DNA of 8,475 nt from Nitrospira sp. GTDB taxonomy: Bacteria > Nitrospirota > Nitrospiria > Nitrospirales > Nitrospiraceae. The notes below the pieces were generated by a model, which saw only the letters and a program-made list of their open reading frames with translations, did no database searches and was not told the DNA's origin. The stretch is from NCBI GenBank assembly GCA_025935475.1, contig JAICVE010000107.1:1-8475 (forward strand), written 5' to 3'. Of the stretch, positions 1 to 6,208 are shown piece after piece. Every line of letters starts with the position of its first letter. Within the stretch, counting starts at the first letter, position 1. The position numbers and the translations under genes were made by a program.

Positions 1-147
1 ATCGATTGAACGCCGCTTACTAAACCGAGGACGAGGAGAAACTCTCTTGGACATTGCGGGCTCACTTGCGGATCTGGTGCAGCGGCTCAAGGCCCGTCGG
101 TGGCGGCCCTGCGCAAGGCGTTCGGCGGCTACGCCGTGAAGCGGTAG
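1..147 (+). CDS. Possible 3' end of an upstream gene with a 6-phosphogluconate dehydrogenase-like tail (partial, frame interrupted)
   Basis: Codons from 97 to the TAG at 145-147 encode SVAALRKAFGGYAVKR. This resembles the C-terminal end of NAD-type decarboxylating 6-phosphogluconate dehydrogenases, which as I recall often finish with an 'AALRxxFGGHAVK' pattern. A gnd gene 8 bp before zwf would make sense as an oxidative pentose-phosphate operon. However, this frame has a TGA at 7-9, and the residues before the tail do not look like the family. A second frame is open from the window edge to a TGA at 137-139 and encodes a helical-looking stretch (LLDIAGSLADLVQRLKAR), so it could instead be the true end of a different gene. 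A frameshift, natural or from sequencing, would reconcile the two. The family call rests on about 15 residues and is weak. Confidence 0.3.
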
Positions 148-155
148 GAACACCC

Positions 156-1691
156 ATGCCGGCCACGCCACGGATTGATATCACTCCCGCTCAAGAAGCC
201 CTCGCTCCGGTCGAGCCGTGCACACTCATCATCTTCGGCGGATCCGGCGATCTGGCGCGCCGCCGCTTGATTCCCGCGCTCTATAATTTGATGCTCGATG
301 GCCTGCTCCCGGCAAACTTCGCCGTGCTCGGCCTCGGTCGAAAATCCATGACCAACGAGGACTTTCGGGCTACGCTGCGCGAAGGCGTGCTGACGCATTC
401 GCGTCAACCCTTGAAGGAAGACCGCTGGAGTGTATTTACCGAACGGCTGTTCTACCTTGCCGGCGGAAACGAAGATCGGCAGACCTACGCTGCGCTGAAA
501 GCGCGCGTCGAAGACATCGAACGCCAGTTTGGATTGCCGGGCAACCGCATTTTCTATTTGAGCATCCCGCCCAGCTCCTTTACCGCCGTCTGCGAAGGGC
601 TGGAGCATTCGGAACTCGCCGTTCGTAGGGCCCGGCCCTATGCCAGGATCATCGTCGAAAAACCCGTGGGCCGGGATCTCGCCTCGGCGCAACAGATCAA
701 CGCCGTAACCGGACGCGTCTTCGATGAGTCGCAAATCTTCCGGATCGATCACTACCTGGGCAAAGAGACTGTCCAGAATCTCATGGTGGTTCGATTTGCC
801 AACAGTATCTTCGAGCCGATTTGGAATCACAAATACATCGATCACGTCCAGATTACGGTCAGCGAAGCGGAAGGGGTCGGCACCAGGGCCACCTATTACG
901 AGGAAGCCGGCGCGCTGCGCGACATGGTGCAAAACCATATGCTCCAACTGCTCTGCCTTGTCGCCATGGAGCCGCCCTATTCACTCGATCCGGACGTCGT
1001 CAGGAATGCCAAAATGGAGGTGCTGCGCTGCTTGCGGCCGATCACGGGCAAGGACGTCGAGATGTTTTCGGTTCGTGCGCAATATGCTGCAGGCGTCGTG
1101 GGAGAGAACCCGGTACCTGGGTACCGGCGTGAGGTAGGGGTGAAGCCCGATTCCACCACAGAAACCTATGTCGCCCTCAAGTGTTTCGTGGAGAACTGGC
1201 GCTGGTCAGGCGTGCCGTTTTATTTGCGAACCGGGAAGGCCCTGCCGCAACGGGCCAGCGAAGTGGCGGTCCAGTTCAAGGACATTCCTCAGATCTTGTT
1301 CAACGCCATGCCTCAGCACCCGCAGCCCGCCAATGTTCTGGCCCTGCGCATTCAACCGGAAGAAGGCTTGTCGTTACGCATCGTCTCGCGAGTCCCGGGC
1401 ACCAGAGAGCAGACCCATCCGGTCGAGATGGCCTTTAAATATGCCGAAGTGTTCGGCCGGCCTTCGCCCGAAGCCTATGAACGGCTGTTGCTGGACGTGA
1501 TGGCCGGCGATGCATCGCGATTCATGCGGCGGGATGCGGTCGAGGCGTCTTGGGCGTGGATCACGAAAATTCTGGAAGCATGGCAGCAGCAGGGGACTCG
1601 ATGGCTGCCGGAATATCCCGCCGGCGCTTGCGGACCCGTCGAAGCGGATCGCCTTATCCAGCAGGACGGCCGGACTTGGAGACCTCTGTGA
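156..1691 (+). CDS. zwf: Glucose-6-phosphate 1-dehydrogenase
   Basis: Oxidises glucose 6-phosphate to 6-phosphogluconolactone with NAD(P)+, the first step of the oxidative pentose-phosphate pathway, in the cytoplasm. The protein is 511 aa, normal for the family. An N-terminal Rossmann domain opens with the dinucleotide loop GGSGDL (residues 28-33; the second position is more often Ala). EKP at 168-170, DHYLGKE at 198-204 (substrate-binding His199) and the likely general-base His261 in VQNHM follow. The spacing of Lys169, His199 and His261 equals that of K148, H178 and H240 in the Leuconostoc enzyme. RTGK is at 358-361. The ATG at 156 was chosen because GGTAGGAA precedes it at good spacing and the protein then begins like its relatives. 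The same frame is open back to 54, but that part looks non-coding and overlaps the upstream tail. No promoter is visible, so it is probably transcribed with the gene before it. Confidence 0.97.
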   Translation: MPATPRIDITPAQEALAPVEPCTLIIFGGSGDLARRRLIPALYNLMLDGLLPANFAVLGLGRKSMTNEDFRATLREGVLTHSRQPLKEDRWSVFTERLFYLAGGNEDRQTYAALKARVEDIERQFGLPGNRIFYLSIPPSSFTAVCEGLEHSELAVRRARPYARIIVEKPVGRDLASAQQINAVTGRVFDESQIFRIDHYLGKETVQNLMVVRFANSIFEPIWNHKYIDHVQITVSEAEGVGTRATYYEEAGALRDMVQNHMLQLLCLVAMEPPYSLDPDVVRNAKMEVLRCLRPITGKDVEMFSVRAQYAAGVVGENPVPGYRREVGVKPDSTTETYVALKCFVENWRWSGVPFYLRTGKALPQRASEVAVQFKDIPQILFNAMPQHPQPANVLALRIQPEEGLSLRIVSRVPGTREQTHPVEMAFKYAEVFGRPSPEAYERLLLDVMAGDASRFMRRDAVEASWAWITKILEAWQQQGTRWLPEYPAGACGPVEADRLIQQDGRTWRPL

Positions 1692-2013
1692 TCGGCCGTT
1701 GCAGCGGCTCAAGGTGTCTGAGAATTTCCTCTTTCGTGCCGAGGCCGCCGATGAACCGCTCGAACTGGCCTCCTCGGTACAGCGCTAGTGCGGGCAAGGA
1801 AGTAATCTCCAGTTCGGACGGAATTTGAAAATTTTCCTCGACGTTCATTTTGAGCACGAGGAGCGATCCGCCTACCTCCCCGGCAAGCCGCTCCAGCTGC
1901 CGAGTCAAGGCCCGGCATCCGCCGCAACCCGGTTTCCAGAACTCTACCAGCACCGGCACCTGCGAACGACCGACGACCCTGTCGAAATCCCGATCCGAGA
2001 CGTCCGAGATCAT
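1654..2013 (-). CDS. Thioredoxin-like protein with CGGC active site
   Basis: A 119-aa single-domain thioredoxin-fold protein, probably a cytoplasmic disulfide reductase; no signal peptide is seen. It has the fold's strand VPVLVEFW (19-26), a redox motif C30-G-G-C33, the cis-proline loop SLPAL with Pro74, and the LYRGG hairpin followed by a Gly-rich turn near 89-92. Compared with classical WCGPC, the Trp before the first Cys is Gly29 and the Pro between the cysteines is Gly. The buried Asp of classical thioredoxin is Glu24. The start was chosen from GGAAGG just upstream (minus strand) and because the ATG at 2013 overlaps the stop of the hydrolase gene as ATGA, implying translational coupling. 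Its 3' end overlaps the 3' end of convergent zwf by 38 bp. The family is clear; whether it is a general thioredoxin or a specialised one is unknown. Confidence 0.88.
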   Translation of the reverse strand: MISDVSDRDFDRVVGRSQVPVLVEFWKPGCGGCRALTRQLERLAGEVGGSLLVLKMNVEENFQIPSELEITSLPALALYRGGQFERFIGGLGTKEEILRHLEPLQRPITEVSKSGRPAG

Positions 2014-2648
2014 GACGTCCTTCCTTCCTGATCGCTTCGCGCCGGCGTCGCGAATACCCGGTCGTACAACAAGCGGGCCAGCAGGCGATAGCCGGCCGTC
2101 GTCAAATGCAGCCCGTCGTTGGAATAAGGCGCTGCCAACTGGCGCGTCTCCGGATCGGCGGTCGCAGTGAAGAGATCGACCCATGCCAAGTGTTTCGATA
2201 CGGCATAGTCCCGAATCAAACCATTCAGCACCCATCGACGCTTCAAATGCTGCTCGAGCCATGCCTCGGCTTCAGGCCCTCCCCCACTGACTTCCACACG
2301 CACCGAGGGAACCGTCACGGGGACTGGAATGATCCCCGACGCTCGGGCGAGTTCATACATTTTCAGGAGGTTTCGCATGATATCCTCAGGGTGGGCATTC
2401 CAACCGAGATCGTTGGTTCCCCCAAGCACCACGGCGTACTCTGGCCGATGTTGTAAGACATCTTGCCGGAACCGCATCGCCATTTCACTGGTCAACTCGC
2501 CGCAGACCCCGCTGACCCGAATTTCGACGGACGGCCCGAGCCATTCTTGCAGGAACCGGCCGTAAGGTGTCTCTTGTCCCCCCGGATGTTCCGGCGTGGG
2601 AGACTGAAAGCCGGCCGTTAAACTGTCGCCGAAACAAACGATGGTCAC
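2010..2648 (-). CDS. SGNH/GDSL-family hydrolase (esterase/lipase-like)
   Basis: A 212-aa serine hydrolase of the SGNH superfamily, probably an ester hydrolase of unknown substrate. Block I is GDSLTAG at residues 7-13 with nucleophile Ser9; block II Gly is near G50 (GVCGELT); block III is GGTND at 76-80 with Asn79; block V is DGLH with Asp178 and His181. The whole catalytic set is therefore present. No signal peptide is seen, so unlike TesA it appears cytoplasmic. I chose the GTG at 2648: GGAGG lies 6 nt upstream, and the protein then starts right at the first strand (VTIVCFGDS), as is usual. An in-frame ATG at 2726 would add 26 residues, but it sits inside the proposed promoter. It is the first gene of a minus-strand unit and overlaps the thioredoxin-like gene by 4 bp. 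Confidence 0.9.
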   Translation of the reverse strand: MTIVCFGDSLTAGFQSPTPEHPGGQETPYGRFLQEWLGPSVEIRVSGVCGELTSEMAMRFRQDVLQHRPEYAVVLGGTNDLGWNAHPEDIMRNLLKMYELARASGIIPVPVTVPSVRVEVSGGGPEAEAWLEQHLKRRWVLNGLIRDYAVSKHLAWVDLFTATADPETRQLAAPYSNDGLHLTTAGYRLLARLLYDRVFATPARSDQEGRTS

Positions 2649-2696
2649 GACGGTCCTCCAACGCCAAGTGGGGGGCGTTACAACCCCAAGCCGCCG

Positions 2697-2726
2697 ATTG
2701 TACTGACTCGGCTCCATGTAGGACAA
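2697..2726 (-). promoter_or_regulatory. Candidate sigma70-type promoter for the hydrolase-thioredoxin unit
   Basis: Read on the minus strand, TTGTCC (2726-2721) is followed by an 18-bp spacer and TACAAT (2702-2697), a five-of-six match to the -10 consensus. Transcription would start near 2690 and give a leader of about 42 nt to the GTG start at 2648. Its position argues against the longer upstream start of the hydrolase. This is inferred from consensus only. Confidence 0.45.
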
Positions 2727-2786
2727 CTACGCAGTTTTTATTGATGATTCTCTCCGATGACGTGGAATCCAAAACTTCTGAATTCC

Positions 2787-2815
2787 TTGACCAAATCTCG
2801 CCTTACCGGTACGAC
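2787..2815 (+). promoter_or_regulatory. Weak candidate promoter just upstream of the HEAT-repeat gene
   Basis: TTGACC (2787-2792), a five-of-six -35 match, is followed by 17 bp and TACGAC (2810-2815), a poor -10 match. Transcription would begin at about 2822, almost at the ATG at 2824. That would make the message nearly leaderless and would fit the absence of a Shine-Dalgarno sequence. The weak -10 keeps confidence low. Confidence 0.22.
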
Positions 2816-2823
2816 AGACAGTA

Positions 2824-4575
2824 ATGTCTGACCTCAAAGCTGCCCAGGACATGATGGCGGCCGCCGCGGCCGCAAAGTCCACTGTCGACCCAGAACTGGT
2901 CTCGGTAACCCAGCTGCTGAAGTCGCTGGATCGCGCGTCGAAAAATGTCCGGACTTTCGGCCATCAAAACAGCGTGGCGAAGAAGTTTTTTGAGCAATTT
3001 TACACTGAATTGACCAACCATGTGGAACGCTACAATGCCCTGACCTTTATCGTCCAACGCGAAGGCCTCTTCTTCAAGGACACGTCCGTGTACAACTCGC
3101 AGGCGGGAGAATCGAGCGAAAACTTCGCCTTCAAGCTCTACAGCGATGGCATCAGAGAACTGACGTTTCAACAGGGCATTGAAGAGGACGAGGTCATGTT
3201 CTTCTTCGACGCTCTCTGGAACACGAGCGGCACAACGGGCAATGAAGACGACGATATCGTCACTCGCCTGTGGTCGAGAAACCTGCCAACGATTACGATC
3301 GTCACCGCCGACGAGGTCATGAAGCTGTCGGAAGTGGAAGATGTGCTGACTCCGCAGGGCAAGCCCGCGGCGGAGGGCTCTCTGAGAGAAATTCTGGACG
3401 AGGCCAACGCGAAAAACGCCAAGGAGGGAAAAGGAGACCCGCAGCGGAAATCCAGGCTGTCGACCAGCGTCATGGGCTATGAGGTGACCGCAGAGGAAAT
3501 GGCGGGATTGGCCCGCGAGATTGAGGTAGAATCCAACCGAGACAGCATTCTGTATCTGCTCGACATCCTCACCGCCGTCCTGTCCTCCGAACGGTCTCCC
3601 GAGCTCTTGAACAAGCTGTTCGAAATCTTCGAAGGAATTCTCCGCACACTGTTCCAAGGCGGCCATTGGACCACGGTCGAACATGTGTTGGGGCTGCTTT
3701 CTGAGGCAGAGGCGATACGACCGGATTTGACCGAGGCGCACAAACAGAAACTGAGAGGGATGTTCGACCAGCTTGGCAGTCAGGACCTGGTCTCGCTGAT
3801 TCAACAATATCTCAACACGGCCGACAAGCCCCGCACGGAAGGACTCGAAAGCGTGTTGCTGATGATGAAACCGTCGGCCATGCCCGGCCTGTGCGCGCTG
3901 CTCGGCGATCTGCAGCACCCGCCCCATCAGGGGTTGATCGCCAATGCACTCGTCGAACTCGCCAAGGACACTCCCGAGGTTGTGCTCAAGCACCTAACCG
4001 ATCGCCGACCGACGTTTGTCCGCAACCTTCTAGGGATCATCACCCGCTGGAACAACCCGAAACTGGCCGAAGGCGTGGAAAAAATCTTGCGCTATCCCGA
4101 TCCGCTGATCAGACGGGAAGCCATCAGAACGCTGGCCGGCCTCAAGCCGAACGGAAGCGCAGTGAAACTCATCCCACTGTTGAACGACGCGGACGAAGGC
4201 GTGCGCCTGGCGACGCTGAAGCCCCTGTTAAACGGCCATTACACGGCGACGTTCACCCTGTGGGAACCGATCCTCAACGCAGAGAACTTCAACGATCGCG
4301 ATCCGGCCGAGAAACGGAATATCTTCCATGCGATGCGGGTGACGGCCGGAGACGACGCGGTCCCGTATTGGACCACTCTGCTGACCGAATGGGGATGGAC
4401 CAACAGGAAAAAGCGCGAAGACCTCGCCCTATTGGCCGTCGACGCCTTGACCAAGCTTGGAACTGCCGCCGCCCTGGCCGCGTTGGACACCGGTGCCAAG
4501 AAAGGCACCGCAGCGGTCAAGCACGCGTGTGCAACGGCGATCGCCAGCGCCACCAAACATCAGCGGACCGCATAA
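2824..4575 (+). CDS. HEAT-repeat protein with an N-terminal domain shared with its HD-GYP neighbour
   Basis: A 583-aa soluble protein with no signal peptide or membrane segment. Residues about 28-132 form an alpha/beta-looking domain (KNVRTFGHQNS near 40-50, GLFFK at 81-85, GIRELTFQQGI at 109-119) that aligns with residues about 47-150 of the next protein. A linker and helical middle follow, then HEAT-like helical repeats from about 340 to the end, for example DPLIRREAIRTLAGL from 426 and DADEGVRLATLKPLL from 455. The C-terminus is Ala/Lys-rich. HEAT repeats are protein-binding scaffolds, and no catalytic motif is seen. The ATG at 2824 is the best start by reading frame, but no convincing Shine-Dalgarno precedes it. 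The HD-GYP gene starts 17 bp after its stop, so the two are surely co-transcribed. I infer a scaffold or sensor partner of the HD-GYP protein; the precise role is unknown. Confidence 0.88.
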   Translation: MSDLKAAQDMMAAAAAAKSTVDPELVSVTQLLKSLDRASKNVRTFGHQNSVAKKFFEQFYTELTNHVERYNALTFIVQREGLFFKDTSVYNSQAGESSENFAFKLYSDGIRELTFQQGIEEDEVMFFFDALWNTSGTTGNEDDDIVTRLWSRNLPTITIVTADEVMKLSEVEDVLTPQGKPAAEGSLREILDEANAKNAKEGKGDPQRKSRLSTSVMGYEVTAEEMAGLAREIEVESNRDSILYLLDILTAVLSSERSPELLNKLFEIFEGILRTLFQGGHWTTVEHVLGLLSEAEAIRPDLTEAHKQKLRGMFDQLGSQDLVSLIQQYLNTADKPRTEGLESVLLMMKPSAMPGLCALLGDLQHPPHQGLIANALVELAKDTPEVVLKHLTDRRPTFVRNLLGIITRWNNPKLAEGVEKILRYPDPLIRREAIRTLAGLKPNGSAVKLIPLLNDADEGVRLATLKPLLNGHYTATFTLWEPILNAENFNDRDPAEKRNIFHAMRVTAGDDAVPYWTTLLTEWGWTNRKKREDLALLAVDALTKLGTAAALAALDTGAKKGTAAVKHACATAIASATKHQRTA

Positions 4576-4592
4576 CTCAAGGATATCCCTTC

Positions 4593-6086
4593 ATGGCTGA
4601 TCCACTCCGCGTGCCCGACATCGCAGCGACCCAACCGATCCTGACGCACGAGAAGTCGCTGACCAAAAAGGTCGCCAAAGGCTCGGAGGCCGGCGACATT
4701 TATGACCAGCAAATCTTGATGCTGGGAACCCAGTTGGTCACGCAGATCAGCATTCTGATCAAGATGTCAAAACTGCACGGGCGCACCAACACGGCGCTGG
4801 ACAGTCCCGTGGACAGTGCCCTCACCGTCATCAAGACCCTCGCCCAGGATGAACCGATTCCCGTGCGCCTGCAGAACGATTTTCTCTTTCTGGGCCAGCG
4901 GCATCTCAAAATCACGGCGGCCCAAATGCCGGTGTTTTCCACGGTCATCGACACGCTGAATCAGTGGTGCATCGGAGGCGTGACCTTCTCCAAGGACGTG
5001 GAGTCGCGGGACTTTCGTGAGTTGATCTTTCAATTGGGGATGTTCGATGCGGCGAACAGCTCAATCTCGACGCTGCGCGCTTCCCTCGAGCAGCAATCCG
5101 TCAAGGGAATCGAACTCGAGGAGCGACGTGTGCTGCGCGGCAAATCCTCGGCCAAGAGTCGGTATGTCAATGCGGCGACTGCGGTGGGTACGCTGGTGCA
5201 AGATAGCCGCGAGAAAGGCACGATCGGCTTCAAGCAAGCTAAACGCGCCATCCAAAGCATCGTCGATCTGATGATGAACGACGAGGCATCGCTCTTGGGC
5301 CTGACGACGCTTCGCTGTCATGATCAGTATACGCATAACCATTCGGTCAACGTCGCCTTGCTGTCCATGGCGCTCGGCAACCGCGCCGGCTATCCCAAGG
5401 TCGAGCTCGCGGATTTAGGGCTCGCGGCACTGTTTCACGATCTGGGCAAGGCCACGATTCCCATGGAAGTGCTGAACAAGCCGGGCGAATTCACCGAAGA
5501 GGAATGGGCCATGATGCGCAATCATCCCACGGAAGGCGCGCTCAGCTTGGCCAAGATGCGAGGCATTACCAACCTTCCCGGTCGGATGGCGTCGGCCTCA
5601 TTCGAACATCATATGAATCTCGACTTTTCAGGCTATCCGAAATTGAACGTGTCGTGGAAATTGTCCATGACAGGACGGATCCTCATGATCGCCGACTGTT
5701 ATGATGCCATGACCTCCTCGCGGGTGTATCGGCGTGAACCGATGTCGCCGTCGAAAGTCTTGGGCTTCATGTTCGGTAAAGCGGGAAAATCCTTTGACGC
5801 CACGCTGATGAAACTGTTCATGACATGCGTCGGCATCATTCCGATCGGCAGCCTCGTGCTGCTCGACAGCAATGAGCTGGCCGTCGTGCTCAAGCCGACG
5901 ACGGATCCGGCCGAGGCGGAGTATCCCTATGTCAAAGTCATTACGGACACCCAGGGAGGCCCGATAGACAACGGGCGCGAAATCGATCTTCGCGAAAAGG
6001 ACGAGAACGGGGAATACCGCAACTACATCATTCGACTCATCGATAACACCGAGCACAAATTCGACACCAGCCGATACTTCGTCTGA
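4593..6086 (+). CDS. HD-GYP domain phosphohydrolase (probable cyclic-di-GMP phosphodiesterase)
   Basis: A 497-aa soluble protein. Residues about 47-150 match the N-terminal domain of the upstream HEAT protein. A helical linker leads to an HD-GYP domain at about 230-415. The metal ligands expected from the Persephonella enzyme PmGH are present at matching spacing: His250, His282-Asp283 (FHDLGK), His311, His339-His340 and Asp368, with GYP at 347-349. Two deviations stand out: the usual HHE..DGxGYP is HHMNLDFSGYP, and Tyr246 is where a glutamate supports a third metal in some members. This suggests a two-metal, active or c-di-GMP-binding enzyme. An acidic C-terminal tail of about 80 residues follows. 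The start at 4593 has AAGGA 9 nt upstream; the frame is open further upstream, but only as a shadow of the HEAT gene. No receiver or PAS domain is present, so input may come through the shared N-terminal domain or the HEAT partner. Confidence 0.93.
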   Translation: MADPLRVPDIAATQPILTHEKSLTKKVAKGSEAGDIYDQQILMLGTQLVTQISILIKMSKLHGRTNTALDSPVDSALTVIKTLAQDEPIPVRLQNDFLFLGQRHLKITAAQMPVFSTVIDTLNQWCIGGVTFSKDVESRDFRELIFQLGMFDAANSSISTLRASLEQQSVKGIELEERRVLRGKSSAKSRYVNAATAVGTLVQDSREKGTIGFKQAKRAIQSIVDLMMNDEASLLGLTTLRCHDQYTHNHSVNVALLSMALGNRAGYPKVELADLGLAALFHDLGKATIPMEVLNKPGEFTEEEWAMMRNHPTEGALSLAKMRGITNLPGRMASASFEHHMNLDFSGYPKLNVSWKLSMTGRILMIADCYDAMTSSRVYRREPMSPSKVLGFMFGKAGKSFDATLMKLFMTCVGIIPIGSLVLLDSNELAVVLKPTTDPAEAEYPYVKVITDTQGGPIDNGREIDLREKDENGEYRNYIIRLIDNTEHKFDTSRYFV

Positions 6087-6094
6087 CGGCCCAC

Positions 6095-6127
6095 GCCGGA
6101 GGACCGCTGATGACACGGCTCTCCGGC
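6095..6127 (+). terminator. Stem-loop after the HD-GYP gene, possible weak terminator
   Basis: GCCGGAG (6095-6101) can pair with CTCCGGC (6121-6127). An inner CCG/CGG pairing (6104-6106 with 6116-6118) closes a 9-nt loop. It lies 9 bp after the HD-GYP stop and just before the OmpH promoter. There is no T-run after it, so its efficiency as an intrinsic terminator is doubtful. Confidence 0.35.
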
Positions 6128-6131
6128 TCCC

Positions 6132-6160
6132 TTGACAGTCCTACCCTTCGCCGCTATTCT
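6132..6160 (+). promoter_or_regulatory. Sigma70-type promoter for the OmpH/Skp-like gene
   Basis: A perfect TTGACA (6132-6137), an exact 17-bp spacer and TATTCT (6155-6160, four of six). Predicted transcription start is near 6167, giving a leader of about 42 nt before the ATG at 6209. It indicates that the OmpH gene is transcribed independently of the HEAT/HD-GYP unit. Confidence 0.65.
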
Positions 6161-6208
6161 GCCCTATTCAATACCGCGCAGCTTTTCATCCACTAAGGAG
6201 CGGACACT

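Noticed and set aside
54..155. N-terminal extension of zwf to an ATG at 54
   Set aside because: The 34 extra residues do not resemble the family and overlap the upstream tail. The ATG at 156 has a ribosome-binding site and gives the usual length.
129..947. 272-codon open frame on the minus strand
   Set aside because: It lies antisense to zwf, whose enzyme motifs are unmistakable. The antisense translation has no recognisable domain, and GC-rich genes often leave such long shadows.
2014..2262. N-terminal extension of the thioredoxin-like protein
   Set aside because: It would overlap the SGNH hydrolase in another frame. The ATG at 2013 has a strong Shine-Dalgarno and the ATGA coupling.
2803..3993. 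396-codon open frame on the minus strand
   Set aside because: Antisense to the HEAT-repeat gene, with low-complexity His/Gln/Arg-rich composition and no family resemblance. The plus-strand protein has coherent domains and sits in an operon.
3891..4592. Long upstream extension of the HD-GYP frame
   Set aside because: The added residues are the +1 shadow of the HEAT gene (Arg/Pro-rich, no domain), and the ATG at 4593 has a good ribosome-binding site.
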